DNA of 63,230 nt, from the NCBI RefSeq assembly GCF_000308575.1, contig NZ_BAFZ01000076.1, forward strand, positions 1 to 63,230. The letters are read 5' to 3'. The notes below the pieces were generated by a model, which was given only the letters and a program-made list of their open reading frames with translations, made no database searches and was not told the origin of the DNA. This document shows, one piece after another, positions 35,258-43,402 of this stretch. Position 1 is the stretch's first letter; each line of letters opens with the position of its first letter. Made by a program: the position numbers and the translations under genes. The DNA comes from Nocardia exalbida NBRC 100660 (GTDB lineage: Bacteria > Actinomycetota > Actinomycetes > Mycobacteriales > Mycobacteriaceae).

Positions 35258-36487
35258 GTGACGATCAGTGCGGAGGTCGCGCAAGGAGCGGCGCCGGACG
35301 ACGACGATCCCGAATCGCTCGATCTGCGAGATGACATCTCGTTCGAACTCGAAGAGGTCAACGAGGTGCTCGGCGAGTTGATCGCTTTGCGCGCCGACCA
35401 CAAGGCCAAGGACGGCGACCTGCTCACGGCTCGGCTCGGGGTGGGCGGGGAGAAACCGGAGACGCTGGCCCGGATCGGCGCTCGCTACGACCTCTCCCGC
35501 GACCGGGTGCGGCAACTGCACACCAAAGCGGTCGGGCAGATGATCCGGATGGCGCAACTGTCCGGCCATCACGCCGCCGCGGTCCTGTCCGCGCGCTATC
35601 CGCTCGACGCCAGGGACCGGCAGCTGGTGCGCGCGCTCCTGGTGGAGACGTACGCGACCGATACCGACATCGCCGCGACCGAGCTGTCGTACCTGAAGCT
35701 GCGGCTGGCCGGGCACGCGGCCGAGGACGCCAAGCGGATCGCCGGGTTCGTCACTCAGCGCATCGCCGCCTGGCAGAAGAAGACCAACCGGCGCCTGGCG
35801 AAGCTGCACGATGCCGAGCCGCGGGCGACGAGTCAACTGAATCCTTGGCTGAGCCAGGTCGATTGGCCTCGCGCAGGCTCCGCGGCAGCGGTTCCCACCG
35901 TCTCCGCGCGCACCGTGGACAGCGACGACGACGGCCGCGGGCGCTTCTACCTGGACAAGGTCGGTCGCGACGTGCCGTTCGACTCCGGTTTGGAGGCCAG
36001 GCTGCTCTGGATACTCAACGCCAGCGATCTGGTCGAGACTTTTCAGGAGCAACCCGCGGGGGTTGTCTACGACCTCGACGGCGCGGAACGAGTGCACTAT
36101 CCCAGCATCGTCGCCCGGCTCACCGACGGCCGCACGGTCTTGATCGACGTCGCCGCGCTCGGGCACGTCGGCTTCCACGTCAACCGGGTGAAGGCCGCCG
36201 CCGGTCGAGCACACGCGCACGCCAACGGCTGGGGCTGGCTGGTCTGGACCGGCAGCCGCATCGGCCTTCCCGATCTGCGCGCACGCCCCGTCGACGCCAC
36301 CAGCGAGCGGATGCTGTGCGACCTGGTCGAGCGCGGCACCGTGCACTGGGCCGCGCTCCGCGAGGTGCGTGCGAAGACCGGCCTGGAACTGCTGGACTTC
36401 CTCGCGCTGGTGCTGCGCCACGAATGGCGGTGGGAACGGGCGCCCTTCCGACTCAGCGCACCACCATCGCCGCCGCCAGGAACGTGA
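35258..36487 (+). CDS. Sigma-region-4-like HTH fused to a degenerate TnsA/PD-(D/E)XK-like domain
   Basis: The 409-residue product has an acidic N-terminus, then ETLARIGARYDLSRDRVRQL, the pattern of sigma-70 region 4.2 DNA-binding helices (about residues 69-90). After a helical linker, residues about 230-340 resemble the TnsA-like endonuclease fold: DSGLEARLLWIL, ETFQEQPAGVVYDLDGAERV, HYPSIVARLTDGRTVLIDVA. The Asp normally in the PD position is Ser, and the (E/Q)xK triad end is DVA, so nuclease activity looks lost. It may be a regulator or DNA-end-binding protein. The GTG at 35258 is the best start. The 3' end overlaps the convergent gene by 35 nt. Confidence 0.65.
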   Translation: MTISAEVAQGAAPDDDDPESLDLRDDISFELEEVNEVLGELIALRADHKAKDGDLLTARLGVGGEKPETLARIGARYDLSRDRVRQLHTKAVGQMIRMAQLSGHHAAAVLSARYPLDARDRQLVRALLVETYATDTDIAATELSYLKLRLAGHAAEDAKRIAGFVTQRIAAWQKKTNRRLAKLHDAEPRATSQLNPWLSQVDWPRAGSAAAVPTVSARTVDSDDDGRGRFYLDKVGRDVPFDSGLEARLLWILNASDLVETFQEQPAGVVYDLDGAERVHYPSIVARLTDGRTVLIDVAALGHVGFHVNRVKAAAGRAHAHANGWGWLVWTGSRIGLPDLRARPVDATSERMLCDLVERGTVHWAALREVRAKTGLELLDFLALVLRHEWRWERAPFRLSAPPSPPPGT

Positions 36488-37397
36488 CGATCAGCAGCAT
36501 CGCGCAGATCGTGATCAGCTGCCAGCGGCCTATGGTCACCTCGAGATTGGCGATCGTGTTGCGCAACGCCTTGTCGAGTCGATCGTGATCGGCGATCGTG
36601 CGCTGGGCGGTAGCGAGGGCGTCGGCCTGTTTCTGGGCGGCCAGCTCCGCGCGTTCCAGTCGCGTGGTCAGCTTCAGCAGGTGCTTCTGCCTGTCGCGCA
36701 ATGATTTGCGAGTCACCGCCAGCGCCGTGCGCTGGTTGACCAGTTCCTGGCGCTGCCGGGCGATGACCATGGCCTGCGTCTTCGTGTGGTATTCCCAGTC
36801 GGTCACGGTAGCCCAGCCTCCTGTTCTCTCGTCCCGATAACCCCAGACGTACTCGCCGCGTACCCAGCCCGCGATGAATTCGCGCAGTTCGACCGGCTCC
36901 CGCCGTGGCGCCGCCATGGCGTGCTCGGTATCCAGCACACCGGTGACCGCGCGGTAATCGCAGGCGGCGGGCGCGAAGTCGGCGATGCCGAGAGCGTGCA
37001 GGTACGGCACCCAGTAGCCGGGCGGGCACAGCCACAGCACATCCGTGCAGCCGGCGGCGCGCAGCCTCTCGGTGTGCTCCTGAGCGAGGCCCCGCTCCAG
37101 CGGGCCACTGCGCACCTCGATCGCGTACACCCGGTCGCCCTTGCGCCAGTACACGTCCACCGGCAATGTGCCGATGCGCCGATCCACCTCGGCTTCGTCG
37201 GCCCCGTAGGCGAGCAGCCTGCCGCACAACCAATACTTGAGCCGCCGCATATCCCACTGGGCGGCGGCACATTCCGGGCACCCGCAGGCGTAACCGGCTT
37301 TCGACCCACGCGTACGGCCGGAAGCCTCTCCGATACCCAACTCGGCGAGCATCGCCCGGCGCCCGCAGGCGATCTCCGCCCGCTGCTTCGTTCTCAC
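36453..37397 (-). CDS. CoiA-like nuclease-fold protein with coiled coil and membrane anchor
   Basis: The 314-residue product starts with a cysteine-rich segment (CGRRAMLAE, then ACGCPECAAAQW) that may bind zinc. It continues with DVYWRKGDRVYAIEVRSG and EHTERLRAAGCTDVLWLCP, resembling the PD-(D/E)XK domain of competence protein CoiA (Asp, then ExR). From about residue 205 it is a long coiled coil (QRQELVNQRTALAV..., LERAELAAQKQADAL) and ends in one membrane helix (ITICAMLLIVTFLAAAMVV). The GTG at 37397 has GGGGAG 7 nt upstream. It would place a nuclease-like domain at the membrane. No competence genes are visible nearby. Confidence 0.65.
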   Translation of the reverse strand: MRTKQRAEIACGRRAMLAELGIGEASGRTRGSKAGYACGCPECAAAQWDMRRLKYWLCGRLLAYGADEAEVDRRIGTLPVDVYWRKGDRVYAIEVRSGPLERGLAQEHTERLRAAGCTDVLWLCPPGYWVPYLHALGIADFAPAACDYRAVTGVLDTEHAMAAPRREPVELREFIAGWVRGEYVWGYRDERTGGWATVTDWEYHTKTQAMVIARQRQELVNQRTALAVTRKSLRDRQKHLLKLTTRLERAELAAQKQADALATAQRTIADHDRLDKALRNTIANLEVTIGRWQLITICAMLLIVTFLAAAMVVR

Positions 37398-37945
37398 GCG
37401 ACCACTCCCCTGCACAAACCACCGCAGGCCCGGCGACCTACGCCATAGATCAAGAGTGCGTCAGACTCGGCTACCTCGCCAGCCCCGTTCACCCCGCGCT
37501 CGGGTGTGCCGCGCAGGTGACCGATCAGCGGAATTGGCGTTGCTCTGTGTGGCACAAGGATTTTCATCATGCCACGGGCCCGCACCGGTCAGTTCCGGTA
37601 TCGGCGAATTGACAGTTGCCGCCAGCCCATGGCGCGCCGGCCGCCCGGCATCCGGGCGAACTCGCGGCCTGCGTAACGCAGCTCACCGTGGCGGTCCGGA
37701 GCGCGGAGTCGCGGAGGGCGCGGATCGGGCGGATAATGACCGACCAGATGCGTCTGGCTGTTTCCGGACAAACCGGCTCGCCGCGTAATCCGCCTGCAGG
37801 GGGGTAATTCCGGGGGCCTAGGCTGCTTCGATCAGGTCATGGATCGGTGCGCCGCCGATACTTCGCGAGCCGCGGATGTCCAACTGGGCGGATAGAATCG
37901 TCCGGCCGAGTGCGAGCTGGGCCGATACGGGGAAGTAGGTACTGG
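37398..37945. other. Intergenic region without a recognisable gene
   Basis: About 550 nt between divergent genes. Short frames lack coding character or conserved motifs, and no repeat of the tRNA ends was found here. It presumably holds promoters for both flanking genes. Confidence 0.45.
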
Positions 37946-38974
37946 ATGGAGCACGGTCAGCAGACCGGCGAGTCGATCGGCGCGATGTTGTCGAGTATCG
38001 CGTCGGCTCTCCGAGAGGTCAGCGAGAAGCTGGACGCGGTGGCGGCCCGGATCGATGGCGCGCAGACCGTGGTGAGCGAACCGACCGCCGAGGGGCGGTT
38101 GGCCGAACTCGAGGCGTGGGCTTTCCGTGCCGCACAGGATATCTCGGGTCTCGATGCCAGGGTGCAGCTCCTGGAATCCGGCGACAACCCGGCTCCGGAG
38201 GATCGGACGGCGGCGCAGCGCCCGGCAGGCTCGCTTCCCCGGGCGGCCGCGGGACGGGCGAACGCACGCAAGGCTGAGCACGGCGCCGCCGAACCCGCGG
38301 CGCGAAGGAGCGATACCGGCGAAGCGGCCGGTTCCCGCAACGGCGCGCGACCGCAGAGCACACCCAGGGAGCCGGTGCACGCGGCGGCCGAACCGAATTC
38401 CGCCGCGCAGACGGGTTTCACACCGCCGCGCGAACCCACGCTCACCGCGCTGGATCCGAACGTCTCCTCCGGCCAGAGCTTCACCGCACCCCGCGAACCG
38501 GCGTCGAACTTCACCGCGCCGCCCTCGCGTGAGCCCGCTTTCACCACGCCGACGCCGCGGGAACCCGTGTCGCCTTTCACCCCGCCGGCGCCGCGCGATC
38601 CGAGTACCGGTCAGCGGGAGACGCGCGAACCCGCCACCTCGACGGCCTCCTACTCCCCCACCGAGAACGCCGCGTACGAGAGCATCGTCGCGTCCACCCC
38701 GAGCACGCAGCACAGCGGATCGGGGAACGGGGCGACACCGGGCACCGGACTCACCGGTGCGCACCGCGCCGGTGAGGACGACCGGACAGCGGTCGAGAAC
38801 ACCCACGTGGACAAGCTGCAAGCCATGCTGGACGAGCTCAAGCGCACGGCCGCGGCCCCGCTGGGACGCGCCGACCTGTTCGACTCGACCTCGAACGGCT
38901 ATCCCTCCGAGCGCACCGAAGCGCAGCGCAGGCCGGCCGACTACCGGCTCTCCAGCCCGCCGCCGGTGTCCTGA
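37946..38974 (+). CDS. Low-complexity protein with PREP repeats and short coiled coils
   Basis: The 342-residue product starts with two predicted coiled coils (SSIASALREVSEKLDAVAAR and LAELEAWAFRAAQDISGL). A disordered region of about 200 residues with repeated (T/A/S)PREP or PRDP units follows (roughly residues 130-230). A short helical C-terminus is KLQAMLDELKRTAAAPLGR. No signal peptide or membrane segment is present. It looks like a cytoplasmic scaffold of unknown function. Its last 34 nt overlap the convergent LysR gene. Confidence 0.7.
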   Translation: MEHGQQTGESIGAMLSSIASALREVSEKLDAVAARIDGAQTVVSEPTAEGRLAELEAWAFRAAQDISGLDARVQLLESGDNPAPEDRTAAQRPAGSLPRAAAGRANARKAEHGAAEPAARRSDTGEAAGSRNGARPQSTPREPVHAAAEPNSAAQTGFTPPREPTLTALDPNVSSGQSFTAPREPASNFTAPPSREPAFTTPTPREPVSPFTPPAPRDPSTGQRETREPATSTASYSPTENAAYESIVASTPSTQHSGSGNGATPGTGLTGAHRAGEDDRTAVENTHVDKLQAMLDELKRTAAAPLGRADLFDSTSNGYPSERTEAQRRPADYRLSSPPPVS

Positions 38975-39912
38975 GCCACTCTGACGCGCCGCCGTTTCGG
39001 CGCACGCGCCGCGCCCGCCGAACGCAGCAGGATCTCCTGGACGAGATCGCGCAGCCAGCGATGCCCTCCGTCGGCGGTGTTGCGCGGATGCCACGCCATC
39101 CCGATCGCGGCCTCCGGCAGCGGCAGCGGTATCTCGAACGCGCCCAATCCGATCGCCGGTAGCGTGGCGGCGCTCAGCATGGCGGGTGCGGAGCAGACCA
39201 GGTCGCTGCCGCGCACCGCGAACAGCGCGCTGGTCAGTGTCGGCACGGTGGCGACCACTCGCCGGGTGCGGCCGTGCAGGGCGAGACGGTCGTCGATCGG
39301 GCCGTGCGAACGGCCGTTGCGCGAAATGCTCAGATGCGGTGCGGCGGCGTAGGCGGCGACGGTGACGCGATCGGTGACCAAGGGGTGGTCGGCGGCGGCG
39401 ACGCCGATCACGCGGTCGGTGAGCACTCTGCGCACGGTGGTCTCCGGGTCGGTGTGGTCGATCACTCCGACTTCGAGATCGACACGTCCGTCGCGCAACG
39501 CGGCGGTGCCCTCCAGGGTGTCGGACAGGAAGCGCAGCGTGACGCCCGGCGCCTGAGCGCGTACGGCCGACAGCAGGGGCCCGGCCAGTTCGGTGAGCAC
39601 CATGTCGCCCGCCTGCACGGCGAACGTCCGGCGCAGCGCCGCCGGGTCGAGGTCGTCGCGCGGTGTCAGCAGCGCGCGTCCCTGCTCGACCAGCGTGCTG
39701 ACCTCGTAGCGCAATTCCAGTGCCCGTGGTGTCGGCACCAGGTTGCGACCCGCGCGTACGAGCAACGGGTCGCCGAGCACGCCGCGCAATCTGGCCAGCG
39801 TCCGGCTCATCGCGGGCGGCGAGGTATGGAGGCGCTGCGCGGCCAGGGTGACGCTATGGGTGTCCAGCAGTGCGTCGAGGGCCACGAGGAGATTCATGTC
39901 CAGCGCTTCCAC
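38941..39912 (-). CDS. LysR family transcriptional regulator
   Basis: The 323-residue product has the LysR winged helix at the N-terminus (LLVALDALLDTHSVTLAAQ, LHTSPPAMSRTLARLRGVLG) and an effector domain starting RRTFAVQAGDMVL. It most resembles the NodD/NahR-like branch (MNLLVALDAL start). A GATAAT -10 element precedes the GTG at 39912 by 6 nt, which sets a leaderless start; an in-frame ATG lies five codons later. Its target is unknown: 470 nt separate it from the flavin monooxygenase gene on the same strand. Confidence 0.92.
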   Translation of the reverse strand: MEALDMNLLVALDALLDTHSVTLAAQRLHTSPPAMSRTLARLRGVLGDPLLVRAGRNLVPTPRALELRYEVSTLVEQGRALLTPRDDLDPAALRRTFAVQAGDMVLTELAGPLLSAVRAQAPGVTLRFLSDTLEGTAALRDGRVDLEVGVIDHTDPETTVRRVLTDRVIGVAAADHPLVTDRVTVAAYAAAPHLSISRNGRSHGPIDDRLALHGRTRRVVATVPTLTSALFAVRGSDLVCSAPAMLSAATLPAIGLGAFEIPLPLPEAAIGMAWHPRNTADGGHRWLRDLVQEILLRSAGAARAPKRRRVRVAQDTGGGLESR

Positions 39913-40383
39913 CCTTGGATTATCGCCAACGCAAACAGCGGGCCCCGGTATTGCGCGGGCGACAAGCGGGGGCGAGTCGCACCCCGGCGGTAAATACGGA
40001 CAGTCGTCGGCCAAATCGTCCACGATCGAGCACGCCATCACGCCGTCCCTCGTGTTCATGTGCCCGATGACCTCCGGATATGCCCTACGCACGTCGGCTA
40101 TGGGCCGCTCGGGCGACGACGTCGGAAACGGCTGTTCGCACCGAGCCCCGCGGCTTGGCGGACGCCCCGGCACGATTTCGCCGGGCGACCCCGAGTTCGG
40201 CAGTCGATGCAATTGTGCACACACACCCCTCCGCTGACCGGCGACCGGCAAGGAGTCGCTGCCGACCTGCCCGCCGCCTACCGCGTCGCACGATAGAACC
40301 GGAACCGGCGCGCCGGATCACTCCGCGCGCCGCATACCCCACCCCAGGGCGGATCGCCGCCTGGCCGGGGCGGCAACGAAGGC
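39913..40383. other. Intergenic region without a recognisable gene
   Basis: About 470 nt. Apart from the -10 element of the LysR gene at its left edge I see no coding frame with family features and no repeats. Confidence 0.45.
39919..39924 (-). promoter_or_regulatory. -10 element for leaderless LysR gene
   Basis: GATAAT on the minus strand, CCAAGG, then the GTG at 39912. Confidence 0.55.
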
Positions 40384-41943
40384 CTAGTGGCTGACCCGGC
40401 CGCCGCCGCCCTCGTAGGGAAGCAGTTCCGCCTCGATCGGGGTGGTCGGCGGTGCCACCGGTCCCCGCCCCGGCTTGCGGCGGGTGGCCAGTCCCCGGTA
40501 GGACTCCGGCTTGATCCGGCGGAACACCTGCGCCAGACGCGTGTGCAGGGGCAGACGGAACTTCAGGTCGCCGAGCATCTCGTCGATGTTCTGGATGGAG
40601 AACGGGACGACCGCCGTGCCGTGTGCGTGGTGGCCGGGCGTGCGTTCCTCCATCCAGCGCAGGCGGGCGTCGATCTGCTCGTCGAGTTTCTCGGCGGGCG
40701 GCAGATCGAGCCTGCCGGTGAGCAGCGCGGCGGTCCAGTGCGCGGCGACCTCGGCGTTCAGCGTGCTGATGACCGAGGAGTTGTAGCCGGCGAAGGTCAG
40801 GTTCGGGACCTCGAGCGGCAGGATCTGGCGGTGCAGGCGGAAGTTGCCGTGCTCGTCGGTGAGCCTGCGCTGGATATACGGCGTGAGGAAGGGCACGCGC
40901 TGCTGGAATCCGGTCGCGCAGATCACGACGTCGGCCTGGAGCACCTGCCCGGTGGACAGCCGGATCCCGGGCGCCGCCTTCGGACCGCCGCCCATCTCGG
41001 TGATCGTCGTGTCCCGGTGCACCGTGATGCGTCCGTTGGCCACCTGCTCGTAGAAGCCCTCGCTCACCAGGCCGACGGTGCTGTCGGCGATCTCCTCGAA
41101 CCGCCCGCCGGGCACCAGACCGAGTTCGCGCAGGTGGGAGTGCTTGGTGACCAACTCCTGGATCAGGTCGAAGTTGCTGATTCGCACCGATTCCCCCGGT
41201 CCGTCCAGGAACCGGTCCATCCAGCGCGGCCGCAGGTAATGGAAGTGCGCCTCACCGAAGCGAGTCAGCATCAGCCGTTCGTAGTCGATCACCCGGGCCA
41301 GCCTGCGCGGCATCTTCCACAGCAGTCGCCGGGCCACCACCGAGGTGGAGGCCGCGACCTCGCTGACCGCGGTGGCGATGTCGCAGGCGGACTTGCCGTA
41401 ACCCACCACGACGACCGACTTGCCGCGCACCGACTCCAGGTCGGTGAACTCCGAGGAGTGGCACAGGCGCCCGCCCGCCGCGCGGAACCAGTCCGCGCCG
41501 CGATACTCCGGCATCGCCGGGTCGCTGAAGATGCCGTTGGCGATCACCAGGTGGTCACATGAGGCCCGATGAATTCCGCTCTCGTCGCGAATTTCCAGCA
41601 ACCAGCCGCTGTCCACCGGATCGGCGGCCACCACCTCGGTGCGCAACCGCAGGTGCTCGGTCAGCCCGAAGTGCTCGGCGTAGGCGGCCAGGTAGGCCTG
41701 CATCTGCGGTCCGTCGAGGACCCGCGGGTAATCGGCGGGCATGGGGAAGTCGGAGAAGTGATACGTGTCCTTGGAGTTCTGCGTTTGCAGTCCCGGGTAT
41801 CGCCGGGTCGCGCTCCACACGCCACCGATATCGGGTGCGCGGTCGAAAATCTCGACCGGAAAACCCTCCTGTTTCAGCACTTTCGCGCAGGCGAGACCTG
41901 CGATACCCGCACCGACGATCCCGATGCGGCTTCCGCTTGTCAT
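40384..41943 (-). CDS. Flavin-containing monooxygenase (FMO type)
   Basis: The 519-residue product has an FAD-binding GIVGAGIAGLACAKVL at the N-terminus, GGVWSATRRYPGLQTQ, the FMO-type FxGxxxHSxxF-like segment RLCHSSEFTD, a second dinucleotide site VVVVGYGKSACDIA, and CATGFQQRVPFL near the C-terminus. It should oxygenate a soft nucleophile or ketone using NADPH and O2. The ATG at 41943 sits directly before the Rossmann motif. It is 58 nt downstream of a P450 gene on the same strand, so the two may act in one oxidative pathway. Confidence 0.9.
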   Translation of the reverse strand: MTSGSRIGIVGAGIAGLACAKVLKQEGFPVEIFDRAPDIGGVWSATRRYPGLQTQNSKDTYHFSDFPMPADYPRVLDGPQMQAYLAAYAEHFGLTEHLRLRTEVVAADPVDSGWLLEIRDESGIHRASCDHLVIANGIFSDPAMPEYRGADWFRAAGGRLCHSSEFTDLESVRGKSVVVVGYGKSACDIATAVSEVAASTSVVARRLLWKMPRRLARVIDYERLMLTRFGEAHFHYLRPRWMDRFLDGPGESVRISNFDLIQELVTKHSHLRELGLVPGGRFEEIADSTVGLVSEGFYEQVANGRITVHRDTTITEMGGGPKAAPGIRLSTGQVLQADVVICATGFQQRVPFLTPYIQRRLTDEHGNFRLHRQILPLEVPNLTFAGYNSSVISTLNAEVAAHWTAALLTGRLDLPPAEKLDEQIDARLRWMEERTPGHHAHGTAVVPFSIQNIDEMLGDLKFRLPLHTRLAQVFRRIKPESYRGLATRRKPGRGPVAPPTTPIEAELLPYEGGGGRVSH

Positions 41944-42001
41944 GCGCAGGAGACTACGTCGCCTGCGGCGCGCAGCAAAGTCGGTCGACCGAATCCGCTC
42001 T

Positions 42002-43234
42002 TCAGCGTCCTGCGGGCGCATTCGCCGCAACGACGGGAAGCTCGAGCAGCCCGCGGATCAGGATGCTCTCCCGCCACCGCAGGTCCGCGTCATCGAAGGC
42101 GGGCCGCAGCAGCGGATAGCGCCGCACCAGACTGGTCAGCGCGACGCGGGCCTCGAGCCGGGCCAGACCTGCCCCGAGGCAGTAGTGGATGCCGTGGCCG
42201 AAGGCCAGGTGACCGTTCGCGCCGCGATCCGGGTCGAATGCCCCGGGCGCGGTGAAGTGCTGCTCGTCGTGATTGGCCGAGGCCACCGAGACCAGCACCA
42301 GCTCCCCAGCCGGGATGACGCTGTCACCCAGCCGCACCGGCGCGGTGGTGTACCGCAGGGTGGCCACATTGACCGGTCCGTTGTAGCGCAGCATCTCCTC
42401 CACCAGCGGTGCGACGCCCGCGGGGTCCTCGCGCAGGGCCTGATAGCGGGACGGATCGGCCAGAAGTTCCAGCACGCTGTTGCCGATCAGATTCACCGTG
42501 GTCTCGTGACCGGCCACCAGGATCAGGAAGGCCATGGAGATCAGCTCGTCGTGGCTGAGCCGGTCCCCCTCCTCGGTGACCATCAGCAGTTGCGAGATCA
42601 GATCCTCGCCCAGACCCTCCGCGCGCCGTCGGGCGATCAGCCCATCGAAGTAGTCGACGATGGCGTCGGTCGCGGTGCGCATACTCTCCGGGGTGGACAT
42701 GGGACTGTCCACCACGGCCGCCGACCACTCCCGGAACCGCGCGCGGTCCTCGACCGGCACGCCGAGCAGTTCGCAGATCACGGTGATGGGCAGCGGGAAG
42801 GCGTACTCCGCGAGCAGGTCGACGGGCCCCGCCCCCGCGGTGCGATCCATCGCGTCGAGCAAATCCTCCGCGATCGCCACGATCCGTGCCGCGAGTGCCT
42901 CGGTTCGCGCGGGTGCGAAGGCCGGGGTGACGAGTTTGCGCAGCCGCGAGTGCCGCGGCGGGTCGGCGTTGAGCAGATGGTGGCTCAGGCGCTGGTTGAC
43001 CGCGGTGACGCCGCTGTCGCCCGAGGCTGATCGCCGTGCGTGGGCGCCCACCGGAGTGCGCGGATCCTTGCGGACGTCGGGATGGCGCAGCACCTGCTTG
43101 GCGGTGTCGTAGTCGACCACCAGCCAGGCACGAACGCCGGTACGCAAGCGGATCCGGTGCACCGGTCCCTCGGCGCGCAACTGCTGATAGAAGGCATGCG
43201 GGGTGTGAAAGAAGTCCGCGGGCAGCTCTCTCAT
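42002..43234 (-). CDS. Cytochrome P450
   Basis: The 410-residue soluble bacterial P450 has the oxygen-binding I-helix AGHETT, the ExxR pair in EEMLRY, and the heme ligand loop FGHGIHYCLGAGLAR with its Cys. The substrate is unknown. No ferredoxin gene is adjacent. It is transcribed with the downstream flavin monooxygenase and divergent from an MFS exporter gene 168 nt away. The ATG at 43234 is chosen, giving MRELPADFFHTPHAFY; upstream codons are open but unconserved. Confidence 0.96.
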   Translation of the reverse strand: MRELPADFFHTPHAFYQQLRAEGPVHRIRLRTGVRAWLVVDYDTAKQVLRHPDVRKDPRTPVGAHARRSASGDSGVTAVNQRLSHHLLNADPPRHSRLRKLVTPAFAPARTEALAARIVAIAEDLLDAMDRTAGAGPVDLLAEYAFPLPITVICELLGVPVEDRARFREWSAAVVDSPMSTPESMRTATDAIVDYFDGLIARRRAEGLGEDLISQLLMVTEEGDRLSHDELISMAFLILVAGHETTVNLIGNSVLELLADPSRYQALREDPAGVAPLVEEMLRYNGPVNVATLRYTTAPVRLGDSVIPAGELVLVSVASANHDEQHFTAPGAFDPDRGANGHLAFGHGIHYCLGAGLARLEARVALTSLVRRYPLLRPAFDDADLRWRESILIRGLLELPVVAANAPAGR

Positions 43235-43390
43235 CCGGTCGGTTCCCCTCGGTTCGCGAGTGTTGTTGCGGCCCTTCGATAGTGACACCGATCACCGGCG
43301 GCGGCCAGGCCGTGCGCCCGGACGTGCCGTCCGATCACCGTGGCCGATCGCCCCGGCCGGGGCCGCCGCGCGCCGTCGCCACTGCCCGGC

Positions 43391-43396
43391 TACCCT
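43391..43396 (+). promoter_or_regulatory. -10 element for leaderless MFS gene
   Basis: TACCCT, GCGCCC, then the ATG at 43403. Confidence 0.55.
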
Positions 43397-43402
43397 GCGC
43401 CC

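Noticed and set aside
33183..37945. Attachment-site duplication of a tRNA 3' end flanking the accessory island
   Set aside because: I looked for a repeat of the tRNA-Val 3' segment in the downstream gaps and found none. No integrase gene is present either.
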